The notes beneath the pieces were generated by a model. The model saw only the letters and a list, made by a program, of their open reading frames with translations. It did not search any database and was not told where the DNA came from. Of a stretch of DNA of 33,942 nucleotides, positions 6,543 through 14,754 are shown one piece after another (position 1 is the first letter of the stretch; each line of letters starts with the position of its first letter). Made by a program: the position numbers and the translations under genes. This stretch comes from Phycisphaerales bacterium (GTDB taxonomy: Bacteria > Planctomycetota > UBA1135 > UBA2386): positions 1 through 33,942 of the forward strand of contig JADCJE010000143.1 in NCBI GenBank assembly GCA_020247305.1, read 5' to 3'.

Positions 6543-8084
6543 ATGGCCAACGACGTAGGGACGTGGAGCGGCGTGCGCCGCGAGATGGAAGACTCCTGGG
6601 AGCTGGTGCGCGTCCTGCGCAGCGGCACCCGCGCAATGCGCGCCGCCGGCACCAAGTTCACGCCGGCCACGAAGAAGGAGGCCAAGACGCGCGACCGTTA
6701 CGCGCAGCGGCTGGCGCGCACGGTGCTGTTTCCGATCTACGACCGCACGGTGCGCAAGCTGGCGTCGCTGCCGTTCATGAAGCCGCCGACCATCAGCGGC
6801 GAGCTGCCGGAGCCGTTGGACCGCCTGCTGTCCAACGCCGACCGGCAGGGCACGTCGCTGTCGTCGTTCGCCCAGATGATCTACGAGGACGCCATCGACC
6901 GAGGCCTCGGCCTGTTCCTCGTCGACAACGTGCCGACGGCTGGTCTCACGCTGCCCGAGGCCGACGCCATGGACGCGCGCCCGTACTTCCGCCGCATCCA
7001 TCCCGACAACCTTGTCGGCTGCCGCACCCGCATGCGGAACGGCGTCGAGGAGGTCGTCGAGCTGCGCATCCGCAACTGGTACTACGAGTCCTCGCCCGTC
7101 GGCGGCGGCGACGTGCTGGCCGACATGGTGGAGCGGTGGACGCCTGAGCGCGTGGAGCGCTGGTATCGCAGCGGCAGCGAGCACGACCCCGACCGCGAGC
7201 AGAACGCCGCGCGCGAGTACCTGAGCGGCTACCGCCTCGGCGAGACGATCGCGCACGGGTTCGGCCGCGTGCCGGTCGTGGCCTGCTACACCAAGCGCAT
7301 CGGCACGCTTCACGGGGAACCGCCGATGGAGGACCTCGGATGGCAGAACGTCGCGCACTGGAACAGCCTCAGCATGCAGGGCGAGGCGCTGCACTACTGC
7401 CGCTCGCCCATCCTCAAGGTCGCCGGCGCGTCGTCGACGGTCGCCGAGGCGCGGCCCGAGGTCGGCCCCGGCTCGACGTTCACGGACACGAGCAGCGACC
7501 TCGACATCAGCTTCGTCGAGATCGCGGGCACGTCGTTGGCCGCCGGCGAGGTCGAGATCAAGCGCATCGAGGAACGCTGCATGGCGCTGGGCATGCAGCC
7601 CATGATGGCGGTTGGCGGCCCGGCGACGGCGACGGGCGAGGTGCGCGCGGACTCCAACGAGAAGTCCGAGGCGCAGCGGTGGATCGAAGGCTTGGAGTGG
7701 GCAATCTACCAGGGCATCGAGCTGGCCGCCGAGGCCGCCGGCGTCGAGCTGCCCGAGGACTTCGACTGGACGCTCTACCGGGACAGCAGCCTGCTGTCGG
7801 GCAAGGCGCAAGACGTGCCGGTGATCCAGGGCCTGATGACCGCCGGCCAGATCCCGCTCGCCGTCGGCCTGCGCGAGCTTGCGGTGCGCGGCGTGCTGTC
7901 CACGGTCGACGACCCCGAGGCGTTGGCCGCGCAGGTCGAGCTGGGCCGCGAGCGCACCGTCGAGGCGCAGATGCAGGCCATGCTCGCCAGCGTCGAGCGC
8001 GACCGGCAGGCGCCAGCCGCCGAGGCTGAGGACGAGGAGGACGAAGCCGAGGAGGCCGAGGACGAAGCCGAGGCCGAGACGTGA
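6543..8084 (+). CDS. Portal protein (DUF4055-like)
   Basis: 513 residues, encoded directly after the large terminase. The N-terminus has the layout of DUF4055 portal proteins: a helix with WELVRVLRSGTRAMRAAGTKF, a YAQRLARTVLFPIYDRTVRKL segment and a short FMKPPT motif. The middle is mixed alpha/beta and the C-terminus is a long helix ending in a very acidic tail (EEDEAEEAEDEAEAE). The portal dodecamer sits at one capsid vertex, is the DNA entry and exit channel and docks the terminase. The size and position are as expected. Its TGA overlaps the GTG of the next small gene. The acidic tail may face the DNA channel or bind scaffold; that is inference. Confidence 0.85.
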   Translation: MANDVGTWSGVRREMEDSWELVRVLRSGTRAMRAAGTKFTPATKKEAKTRDRYAQRLARTVLFPIYDRTVRKLASLPFMKPPTISGELPEPLDRLLSNADRQGTSLSSFAQMIYEDAIDRGLGLFLVDNVPTAGLTLPEADAMDARPYFRRIHPDNLVGCRTRMRNGVEEVVELRIRNWYYESSPVGGGDVLADMVERWTPERVERWYRSGSEHDPDREQNAAREYLSGYRLGETIAHGFGRVPVVACYTKRIGTLHGEPPMEDLGWQNVAHWNSLSMQGEALHYCRSPILKVAGASSTVAEARPEVGPGSTFTDTSSDLDISFVEIAGTSLAAGEVEIKRIEERCMALGMQPMMAVGGPATATGEVRADSNEKSEAQRWIEGLEWAIYQGIELAAEAAGVELPEDFDWTLYRDSSLLSGKAQDVPVIQGLMTAGQIPLAVGLRELAVRGVLSTVDDPEALAAQVELGRERTVEAQMQAMLASVERDRQAPAAEAEDEEDEAEEAEDEAEAET

Positions 8085-8305
8085 TCGGCGACGGCAAGCT
8101 CAGCCAGGTCTGCCGATGCGGCGGCACGGGCTACATGTTCAAGTGCTACGACCAGCTCAAGGAAGGTGGCATGATCCACACGGGCTACCTCGCCAAGTGC
8201 GAGATCTGCGGCGCGTCCACCGGCGTCATGCGCACGTTCGCCCTGGCACGGGCGGCGTGGATTGAGCGCCGCTGCCCGCTGACCCACGACGTGATCGAAC
8301 CGTGA
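8081..8305 (+). CDS. Lar-like zinc-ribbon protein
   Basis: 74 residues with one zinc-ribbon: CRCGG near the start, then KCEICGAS, and the terminal pattern ALARAAWIERR, which matches the AxxxWNxR ending of Lar-type (restriction alleviation) and related phage zinc ribbons. Lar modulates host type I restriction in Rac prophage; many family members in phages have no tested role. It is placed between portal and head-morphogenesis genes with GTGA overlaps at both ends, an unusual location for an anti-restriction gene, so it may instead be a structural-module passenger. Confidence 0.6.
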   Translation: MIGDGKLSQVCRCGGTGYMFKCYDQLKEGGMIHTGYLAKCEICGASTGVMRTFALARAAWIERRCPLTHDVIEP

Positions 8306-9408
8306 CCAGCTCCCGCCTGCCGCCTGGGGTCAAGGAGCGCCTACGCGCCGCGCTGCGGCAGCATGCCGACACCTGGCTGTCTCGGTTCTATCGGCACGAG
8401 ATCCTCGTCGCGCGGGCCGTCCGGGGCATCCAGGACGACGCCGCCAAGGAGTTCCGGCGCACGGTCGTGCGCCCGGTCGTGGAGCGCGTCGCCGCCGGCA
8501 TGGCGACGTTCGAGCGCCGCGGCCAGGACGTGACCATCGCCACGACGCCCGAGCTGCGCCGGCTGATCGCCGAGGCCGAGGCGCTGGTGCGGCAGGGCAT
8601 GCGGCGGGTGCAGGATCAGGCGCGCGCCAACCTCGGCCAGCTCGTGCGCCAGGAAGCCGACTGGGTGCAGGAGAGCGCTCGCAAGGTGCTGCGCATCGAG
8701 ACGGCGCGGCCGGTCAGCCTGCCGCGCATCGAGGCCGCCGTCGAGCAGCGGCCCTACCTCGGCGCGACCACCGAGGAGTGGTTTGGCTCGCTGGTGGGCG
8801 GCGACAACGGGGCCGTCGACAACGTGCGCTTCGCCGTCCAGACCGGCGTGCAGCGCGGGCTGACCACGGACGAGATCGTCCGCACCCTGCGCGGCACCCG
8901 CGCCGGCGACTTCGAGGACGGCCTGCTCTCCGGATCCAACGTCGACCAGCTCCGGGCCATGGTGCGCACGGCGGCCGCGCACGCCAGCGCCACGACCCGC
9001 GCCGAGACGTTCGCAGACCTCGGCGTGGACCAGTACCAGTTCGTGGCCACGCTCGACTCCAAGACCTCCATCATCTGCGCGGCCAACGATGGCAAGGTGT
9101 TCGAGATGGGCAAGGGTCCGATGCCTCCCTTGCACCCGAACTGCCGAAGCGGCATCGTCCCTTGGACCGGCCGCGAGGTGGGCAACCGCGCCAGCGTCGA
9201 CGGTCCGGTGCCGGCCTCGACCACGTTTCCCGAGTGGCTGGAAGGCCAGCCACGCAGCGTACAGGACGAGATGCTCGGCCCGACGCGCGCCGCGGCGTGG
9301 CGTGCCGGCGACCTGACCTTCGCCCAGATGATCGGCAAGGATCTGCAGCCGCTGTCGATCGACCGCCTGCGCCAGCTCGACCGCATCCCTGACCCCGAAG
9401 ACGCATGA
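8302..9408 (+). CDS. Mu F-like head morphogenesis protein
   Basis: 368 residues. The first ~150 are long helices. The C-terminal part carries the Mu gpF-like signature: TTRAET, then ATLDSKTSIICAANDGKVF (D252) and MPPLHPNCRSGIVP (H278, C281). This pattern marks minor head proteins of the SPP1 gp7/Mu F class, which associate with the portal and travel with DNA. The remaining ~75 residues continue past the usual end of the domain with a helical segment. It lies directly after the portal as is common for this class, with GTGA and ATGA overlaps at its two ends. Confidence 0.88.
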   Translation: MTSSRLPPGVKERLRAALRQHADTWLSRFYRHEILVARAVRGIQDDAAKEFRRTVVRPVVERVAAGMATFERRGQDVTIATTPELRRLIAEAEALVRQGMRRVQDQARANLGQLVRQEADWVQESARKVLRIETARPVSLPRIEAAVEQRPYLGATTEEWFGSLVGGDNGAVDNVRFAVQTGVQRGLTTDEIVRTLRGTRAGDFEDGLLSGSNVDQLRAMVRTAAAHASATTRAETFADLGVDQYQFVATLDSKTSIICAANDGKVFEMGKGPMPPLHPNCRSGIVPWTGREVGNRASVDGPVPASTTFPEWLEGQPRSVQDEMLGPTRAAAWRAGDLTFAQMIGKDLQPLSIDRLRQLDRIPDPEDA

Positions 9409-9641
9409 AGCCGCACAGTGACCCCGACCTCACCCAGGCCATGATGGCGCGCGCCGGCGACCTGGTCGCGTACATGACCCGCAAGGGGCTGTCGATCGCC
9501 GTCGCCGGAGGGACGGCGCCCAACGGCGTCAAGGCGACGGTCATCTACGCCACGGGCTACGCCTCGGACACGGTGCGCGACCTCGGCGCGGCGGTCGCCA
9601 AGCGCATCGCGCAGATGGCGGACGAGGCATCCGCGAACTGA
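9405..9641 (+). CDS. Small head-module protein, unknown
   Basis: 78 residues, starting at the ATG that overlaps the upstream stop (ATGA). It has a predicted helix (LTQAMMARAGDLVAYMTRKG), two short strands (SIAVAGG, KATVIYATG) and a terminal helix (VRDLGAAVAKRIAQM). No family recognised. Its position between the Mu F-like protein and the scaffold suggests a head-assembly accessory. Confidence 0.6.
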   Translation: MKPHSDPDLTQAMMARAGDLVAYMTRKGLSIAVAGGTAPNGVKATVIYATGYASDTVRDLGAAVAKRIAQMADEASAN

Positions 9642-9688
9642 CGACCCCCTAGCGCGGGTGCGCCTGCCGATATACACCCCAAGGCACT

Positions 9689-10444
9689 ATGCCTTTCCGC
9701 ATCATCGCCGACAGCCTGACTGACCTGCCCGAGGGTCTCCGCGACGCCGCCAAGCAGAACGGCGACAAGTTCGTCGTCGAGGCGCTGAAGGAAGGCTGGG
9801 GCGTCGAGGACGTGGGCGGGCTGAAGCGGGCGCTGACCGAGGCGCGCAGCGAGCGCGACGCGGCCAAGGCCGCCGTCAAGGCGTACGAGGGCATCGACCC
9901 GGCCAAGGCCTCCGAGGCGCGCGAGGCGTTGGAGAAGCTCCAGGCCGGCCAGCTCAAGGGCAGCAAGGAGATCGACGACTACAAGGCTGCCGTGAACGCG
10001 AAGATGGCCGAGGAGCGAGCCAAGCTCGAAGGCAAGCTGACGGCCCGGACGGCCGCGCTGCGCGAGCGCATGGTGGCGGGCGAACTCGCCCCGGTCGTGG
10101 CCAAGCTCGGCGGGTCGCAGTCGATGGACGCGATCCTGACGCTGGCCAAGCAGTACATCCGCGTCGACGAGGACGCGGATGGCAACCTCAAGCATTCCAT
10201 CGTTGACGCGGGCGGGAAGCCTCGCGTCACGAAGAAGTCGGGTTCCAGTGACCCGATGGGATTCGACGAGCTGATCTCGGAGATGCGGGAAGCACCTTCG
10301 ACGCGCGGCTTGTTCGTGGCACAAGGCACCGGGGGATCCGGTGGCGGCTCGCAGACCGGCGGTGCCGGTCGCGCAGCGAACCCAGGGCAGACACTTCTGC
10401 CCGCAAGGGAACTGCTGAACCGTGCAAACACGGACCCGCGCTAG
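9689..10444 (+). CDS. Capsid scaffolding protein
   Basis: 251 residues, placed just before the major capsid gene. A long coiled-coil segment occupies residues ~45-130 (LKRALTEARSERDAAKAAVKAYEG, then ALEKLQAGQ and KMAEERAKLEGKL), and the C-terminal third is a glycine/serine-rich linker (GTGGSGGGSQTGGAG) with a short basic end. This is the usual layout of phage scaffold proteins: helical rod plus a C-terminal capsid-binding tail. No protease motif is visible, so the scaffold is probably released intact or cut by another enzyme. A moderate ribosome-binding site AAGG lies before the ATG, and a 47-base gap upstream is a possible promoter region, although no clear one is seen. Confidence 0.85.
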   Translation: MPFRIIADSLTDLPEGLRDAAKQNGDKFVVEALKEGWGVEDVGGLKRALTEARSERDAAKAAVKAYEGIDPAKASEAREALEKLQAGQLKGSKEIDDYKAAVNAKMAEERAKLEGKLTARTAALRERMVAGELAPVVAKLGGSQSMDAILTLAKQYIRVDEDADGNLKHSIVDAGGKPRVTKKSGSSDPMGFDELISEMREAPSTRGLFVAQGTGGSGGGSQTGGAGRAANPGQTLLPARELLNRANTDPR

Positions 10445-10461
10445 CTCTGGGCTGTCGGTAG

Positions 10462-10505
10462 TTGGTGTTCCGTTGCGGGCTGACAACCGCAACACGAAAC
10501 ACCAA
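10462..10505 (+). promoter_or_regulatory. Hairpin directly before the capsid gene start codon
   Basis: TTGGTGTTCCGTTGCGG (10462-10478) pairs with the segment 10487-10505 (ending ACACCAA), leaving an 8-base loop, one mismatch and a two-base bulge. The right arm ends on the A of the capsid ATG and replaces any Shine-Dalgarno. Such a structure may control or protect translation initiation of the capsid gene; no T-run follows, so a terminator is less likely. Confidence 0.6.
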
Positions 10506-11473
10506 TGGCAGTCAGTCTCTATCAGTCTGCGCTGATCGCGCAGAACAACGGCGAGTTCAAGCGCGCCGCGATCCTCCAGACCTTCGCCCAGGCGTCGCCG
10601 CTTCTCGCGGCCATGCCTCTGGTCTCCATCCAGGGCAACAGCTTCGCGTGGACGCGCGAGTCGAACCTCGGCAGCGTCGAGTTCCGCGCCGTCAACGGCT
10701 CGTACACCGAGGCCGCAGGCTCGGTCGAGCAGCGCAGCGTGGCGCTGAAGATCATCGGCGGTGACCTCGATGTCGACCGCTTCCTGGTCCAGACGCACGG
10801 CCCGGAAGCGCGTTCGGCGCACGAGACCATGAAGGCGACGCTGCTCGCGCAGACCATCGCCCACCAGATCATCAAGGGCAGCACGACGGCGATCGGCGGC
10901 GCGACCGCGAACGCCAACGGCTTCGACGGTCTCCAGGCGCGCTTCGGCGCTGGCTTCGGCGGCAACGCCGTGCAGGACAACGGCGAGAACGCCGATCAGA
11001 TCATCCAGAACAGCGGCGGCGCGGCGCTGTCGCTCAAGTCGCTGGACGAGGCCATCCAGGCCGTCGACAACCCGACGCACCTGCTGATGGCGAAGAAGAC
11101 GAAGGTCAACATGACGGCCTTCCTGCGCAACAGCTCGTCGATCTCGACCAGCCGCGACGAGTTCGGCCGCATCGTCACCAGCTACGCCGGTCTGCCGATC
11201 CTGGAAGCCGATGTCCTCGGCACGTCGGCCGGTCTGCAGCAGATCGGGTTCAACGAGAACGCCGACAGCTCGACCTCGATCTACGTCCTGTCCATGTCGG
11301 ACATGGGCCTGCAGATGGTCCAGAACGGCGGCATCGACGTGCGCGACCTCGGCGAGCAGGACAGCAAGCCGGTGTTCCGCACCCGCGTCGAGTGGTACTG
11401 CAACCTCGTGGACATCCACCCGCGTTGCGTCGCTCGCCTCTACGACATCGCGAACGACACGGCGATCGCCTGA
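10505..11473 (+). CDS. Major capsid protein
   Basis: 322 residues, after the scaffold and before candidate decoration proteins. It has the features of a scaffold-dependent HK97-fold capsid protein: an N-terminal arm, a long spine-type helix region around residues 95-120 (EARSAHETMKATLLAQTIAHQIIKG), the segment TNPTHLLMAKKTKVNMTAFLR-like near the middle (NPTHLLMAKKTKVN), a loop PILEADVLG, and a C-terminal strand region (VFRTRVEWYCNLVDIHPRCVARLYDI). It is the shell-forming protein. There is no Shine-Dalgarno; the start codon follows a strong hairpin instead. Gene order and length fit this class; no protease or delta domain was seen. Confidence 0.88.
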   Translation: MAVSLYQSALIAQNNGEFKRAAILQTFAQASPLLAAMPLVSIQGNSFAWTRESNLGSVEFRAVNGSYTEAAGSVEQRSVALKIIGGDLDVDRFLVQTHGPEARSAHETMKATLLAQTIAHQIIKGSTTAIGGATANANGFDGLQARFGAGFGGNAVQDNGENADQIIQNSGGAALSLKSLDEAIQAVDNPTHLLMAKKTKVNMTAFLRNSSSISTSRDEFGRIVTSYAGLPILEADVLGTSAGLQQIGFNENADSSTSIYVLSMSDMGLQMVQNGGIDVRDLGEQDSKPVFRTRVEWYCNLVDIHPRCVARLYDIANDTAIA

Positions 11474-11489
11474 TCCAAGGAGCACCAAC

Positions 11490-11933
11490 ATGGCACATCA
11501 GAACATGCAGTTCCTGCAGGACTCGGCAATGGTCCTGCAGGCGGCTGGCACGACGAACACGACCAATGGCAGCGGCTCGCTTGTCGTGGACCTCGGCAGC
11601 GGCTACCAGGAAGTCGACGTCATCTTCGACGTGTCGGCAGTCGCCGTCGGCACCGGCGAGGTCATCACCTACAACATCCAGGGCGCAAGCGACACGGCGT
11701 TCACCACGGCGTACCGGCTGGGCACTGTCCAGTTCGGTGACACGGCGTCGATCGGCCAGCCGGTCGACACCTGCCCTGGCACTCGCCACATCGTCCACGT
11801 GAACAACGTGGTGCATCCGAGCGCGACGGTGGCGTCGCAGCAGGAGACGGTGCGGTACATGCGCATCAACTGGGTGCGCGGCAGCACTGGCAGCGTCACG
11901 GCTGGCATCTTCGCCACCTACCAGAGGCGCTGA
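11490..11933 (+). CDS. Candidate capsid decoration protein 1
   Basis: 147 residues from the ATG at 11490, preceded by a strong ribosome-binding site (AAGGAG, 11478-11483). The chain is almost all beta and rich in V, T, S and G. It shares a core with the next gene: YNIQGASDTAFTT with RLG, followed by a VRYMRI strand and a terminal strand. This is the style of Bbp16-like cementing or decoration proteins that follow the major capsid gene in many phages, but I cannot confirm the family. The predicted position is on the capsid exterior as stabilising spikes. It overlaps the next gene by one base (TGATG), suggesting coupled equal expression. Confidence 0.6.
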   Translation: MAHQNMQFLQDSAMVLQAAGTTNTTNGSGSLVVDLGSGYQEVDVIFDVSAVAVGTGEVITYNIQGASDTAFTTAYRLGTVQFGDTASIGQPVDTCPGTRHIVHVNNVVHPSATVASQQETVRYMRINWVRGSTGSVTAGIFATYQRR

Positions 11934-12430
11934 TGGTCCACCAGTGCCACAACTTCGCCCTCGAAGAGGGTAGCCGACTCACGGCAGCGCTGTCGCACAC
12001 AGCTGCGACCGGCATCGCCACGAACGGCACCGTCAGCAGCATCGACTTGGGCCAAGTGGCCCCGGCGTTCAACGTCAACACGTCGTCGACCGCGCCCTAC
12101 GCGCGGTTCGCCGTCGTGGTCGACTGGAGCGGGATCGACACGGGCATCACCGGCACCTACCAGGTCATCATCCAGGGCGCAGACGACGCGGCGTTCACGA
12201 CTGGAGCAACGCGCCTCGGCGTGCTGATCCTGGGGTCGGCCGCGCAGACCGGCAACGAGTTCGCCACGCCGGCGAACGGGCGCGAAGTGTTCTACGTGGA
12301 CAACGTGAGCGTCGGCAGCGCAGGCCCGACGCAGAACACCAAGCGGTTCATCCGTCTGCAGGTGGTTGCGACCTACTCCGCAGGCACGGCGAACCTGCAG
12401 CTCGTCGGCGCGTGGATCGCCCCGATTTGA
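11933..12430 (+). CDS. Candidate capsid decoration protein 2 (paralogue of the previous gene)
   Basis: 165 residues. It repeats the core of the previous protein: YQVIIQGADDAAFTT, TRLG, then a VFYVDNV segment and RFIRLQVVATYSAG, with a longer N-terminal section (VNTSSTAPYARFAVVVDWSG). The two are diverged copies produced by tandem duplication. Candidate role is capsid decoration or vertex ornament; one of the two may have moved to a different site such as the portal vertex. No Shine-Dalgarno is visible; the TGATG junction suggests reinitiation. A hairpin (12440-12476) follows the stop. Confidence 0.6.
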   Translation: MVHQCHNFALEEGSRLTAALSHTAATGIATNGTVSSIDLGQVAPAFNVNTSSTAPYARFAVVVDWSGIDTGITGTYQVIIQGADDAAFTTGATRLGVLILGSAAQTGNEFATPANGREVFYVDNVSVGSAGPTQNTKRFIRLQVVATYSAGTANLQLVGAWIAPI

Positions 12431-12439
12431 TCGGCGCCC

Positions 12440-12476
12440 GACCCTGCTGCGCGTCCTAGGGGCGTGCGGCAGGGTC
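12440..12476 (+). terminator. Hairpin between head and connector genes
   Basis: GACCCTGCTGCGCG (12440-12453) can pair with CGTGCGGCAGGGTC (12463-12476) over 14 positions with two G-U wobbles and a 9-base loop. It lies in the 77-base gap after the decoration genes. No U-tract follows, so it may attenuate transcription or be an RNA-processing site rather than a classical terminator. Confidence 0.45.
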
Positions 12477-12507
12477 ACACACTCACCCCAGCAGCTCAGC
12501 CGTCGCC

Positions 12508-14754
12508 ATGACCGTCACCATCTACGCCAGCCCCGGCCTCGACAGCTTGCGCAGCCAGAAGTACCTGGTCACGGCTGCGGCCGTGTCAGGAGCGCAGACG
12601 AGCGGCTTCGTCTACGGGCAATCGTTCACGGCGCAGGGCGAGAACGAGGTTTGGGACATCGGTCAAGAAGTCCAGTGCGACTGGATCACGATTGGGGCCG
12701 ACGAGCCGGCCGACGTGCGCATCACCCTGATCGACGGCCCGATCTTCAGCGCCAAGGTCTACCCGGCCGATGTCGGGGTCACGCAGACAATCGTGGACGG
12801 GCAGCTACGCGTCGTGGTGCCGAGCAACCGGCGGCTGCGAATCGAGGTCAACGGCGACCGGCGCAGCCCGCTGAATCTGTTCGTCAGCCTGCCGCAAGCA
12901 GCCCTGCCCGTCGGCAGCTCCGCTTACGTGGCGCAGACGAGCGTCGCGGCTGGCGCGGCGCTGCACTTCCCGCCCGGCGTCCATTTGGTCAGTGCTGGAT
13001 TTGTGCTGGGCGACAACTGCACGGTAACGGCGCAGGGCGGGGCAGTGGTCATCTTCACCGACCCTGACGTGACGGGCACCGCTGCCAGCGCGACGGCCAG
13101 CTCCATCACCGTCAGCGGCACCCCGTGGGTGGTAGGCGCGTACAACACCCTAGAGGTGCGCATCTCGGGTGGCACGGGCGCTGGTCAGGTCCGCACGATC
13201 ACGACCAGCACGACCAACACGCTCAACGTCACACCGAACTGGACGACCAACCCGACGGCAGGCTCGACGTTCACGATCCTGTCGGCCAGGCGCGCGGGCT
13301 TCGACCTCAGCACGCTAACCAGCGCAAACACGGCCGGCGTCACGATCCAAGGGCACGGCGTGTTCACCAGCCTCGCCCAGCGCGCGAACGCCGAGCAGGT
13401 GCTGTCGTTCGCCAATCAGGTCCGGTACTGCCCGATCGCCACGGACACGGTCAACACCTCGCCCGTCAACTGCCGCGTCATCGGCCCGACGTTCGTGCGG
13501 TGGCCGTTCTACTTCCAGTACGGCGGCGCGCACTACTTGCGCAACGTGCAGTGGCTGAATCCGTGGGTCTTCAACAGCGACGGGTTTCAGCCTGGGCGCA
13601 AGAGCCTGTCTGACAACGCTGGCCTCGTCATCGACTCGTACACGTACTGCGCCGACGATGGCTGCAAGGCATTCGTGCCGCTGCATCGCATCACCTTCCA
13701 CAACGTGTTCGTCGTGGCTGCTCGGGCGTCCTGCTGGAAGATTGGCTACTTCGGCAACACGGTCAACGACAGCACGGGCGCGCAGATCATCGACTGCGAC
13801 GCGATGAATCTCGGCGACAGCGACGATGCGTACCCGACGGCCGGCAGTCAGTGCATCGTCGCGGCGTTCGTCGACAAGCCGAACGCCTTCGCTGGCGACG
13901 GGTACTACAACATCAGCGTCACCGGCCTGCGCGTCTGGGGCCGGATGTACAACCGCTTGTTCTGCTTCCAGAACCTGCCGTATCCGTTTGCGGGAGTGAC
14001 CCCAGCAGATGGCGCGGGCCAAATCTTCGACGTGTCGTTCTCTGACGTTGCGACCGAGTTTGCGCCGGGTCAGGTGTCGCTGATCCTCGGGCGCGATTCG
14101 ATCAGCACGCCGCACGACATGACGTTCGCCAACGTGGTATTGGGCGGAACGACGCTCGACGCGGACAACTTCGACGAGTTCGTCACGGTCAACCAGTTTC
14201 CCTACAACCTCACCTGGGACGCACCGGGGCTGGTTGCGGAGACTGGCAGCGGCCTGAGCACGGCGACGAGCTACTGCACGATCGCGTTCGCCAACGCCTA
14301 CCTGACGAACTACGGCACGCCGGCGGCCTGGACTGCGGCGACCAACGCGACGAAAGAGACGGCACTCATGGCGGCCACCCGCGCGCTGGACGTGCGCTAC
14401 GGCGGTCGCTGGGTGGGCTACCGCTACTCGACGACGCAGGCCCTGGACTGGCCACGCGACTACGCCTACGACGCCGCCGGCGAGCTGATCGCCAGCGACG
14501 TGGTCCCGCTGCGGGTGCAGCAGGCGACGGCGGTCCTTGCGGCTCTGCACGTCCAGGGCGTCACGATCAACCCGACCACGCGCACGACGGGCGACATCAA
14601 GTCCGAGTCGCTGTCCTCGGCGTCCGGCTCGTCCAAGTCCGTGACCTACGCCGGCACGAAGCCCGCCGAGACGCAGCTCGTCGAGGCCGAGCGAATGCTC
14701 GCCACGGCTGGCCTGATCAGCGGGTCGTCGAGCTGGGGATGGATGGACCTGTGA
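12508..14754 (+). CDS. Fusion: beta-helix glycosidase-like domain plus DnaT-like head-tail adaptor
   Basis: 748 residues in one uninterrupted frame. Residues ~120-570 look like a right-handed beta-helix: PPGVHLV, CTVTAQGGAVVIF, VTIQGHGVF and RVIGPTF repeats followed by FNSDGFQPG (D358) and CADDGCKAF (D383, D384). Three such aspartates fit the catalytic layout of GH49/GH28-type polysaccharide hydrolases, so a surface-glycan depolymerase is likely. Residues 185-258 are a shared phage module (see the entry at 28358). Residues ~579-748 match the DnaT-like adaptor family: GSGLSTATSY, AWTAATNATKETALMAATRALD, WVGYR, ALDWPRD (W648) and EAERMLATAGL. Adaptors normally are ~170-residue proteins forming the ring below the portal. 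Fusion to an enzyme would put spikes at the neck. The next gene overlaps by four bases. Confidence 0.8.
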   Translation: MTVTIYASPGLDSLRSQKYLVTAAAVSGAQTSGFVYGQSFTAQGENEVWDIGQEVQCDWITIGADEPADVRITLIDGPIFSAKVYPADVGVTQTIVDGQLRVVVPSNRRLRIEVNGDRRSPLNLFVSLPQAALPVGSSAYVAQTSVAAGAALHFPPGVHLVSAGFVLGDNCTVTAQGGAVVIFTDPDVTGTAASATASSITVSGTPWVVGAYNTLEVRISGGTGAGQVRTITTSTTNTLNVTPNWTTNPTAGSTFTILSARRAGFDLSTLTSANTAGVTIQGHGVFTSLAQRANAEQVLSFANQVRYCPIATDTVNTSPVNCRVIGPTFVRWPFYFQYGGAHYLRNVQWLNPWVFNSDGFQPGRKSLSDNAGLVIDSYTYCADDGCKAFVPLHRITFHNVFVVAARASCWKIGYFGNTVNDSTGAQIIDCDAMNLGDSDDAYPTAGSQCIVAAFVDKPNAFAGDGYYNISVTGLRVWGRMYNRLFCFQNLPYPFAGVTPADGAGQIFDVSFSDVATEFAPGQVSLILGRDSISTPHDMTFANVVLGGTTLDADNFDEFVTVNQFPYNLTWDAPGLVAETGSGLSTATSYCTIAFANAYLTNYGTPAAWTAATNATKETALMAATRALDVRYGGRWVGYRYSTTQALDWPRDYAYDAAGELIASDVVPLRVQQATAVLAALHVQGVTINPTTRTTGDIKSESLSSASGSSKSVTYAGTKPAETQLVEAERMLATAGLISGSSSWGWMDL

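Noticed and set aside
9557..11491. Long open frame of ~644 codons on the - strand
   Set aside because: It is the mirror of high-GC coding on the + strand (scaffold and capsid genes); it shows the usual R, A, G, V-rich shadow composition and no domain pattern.
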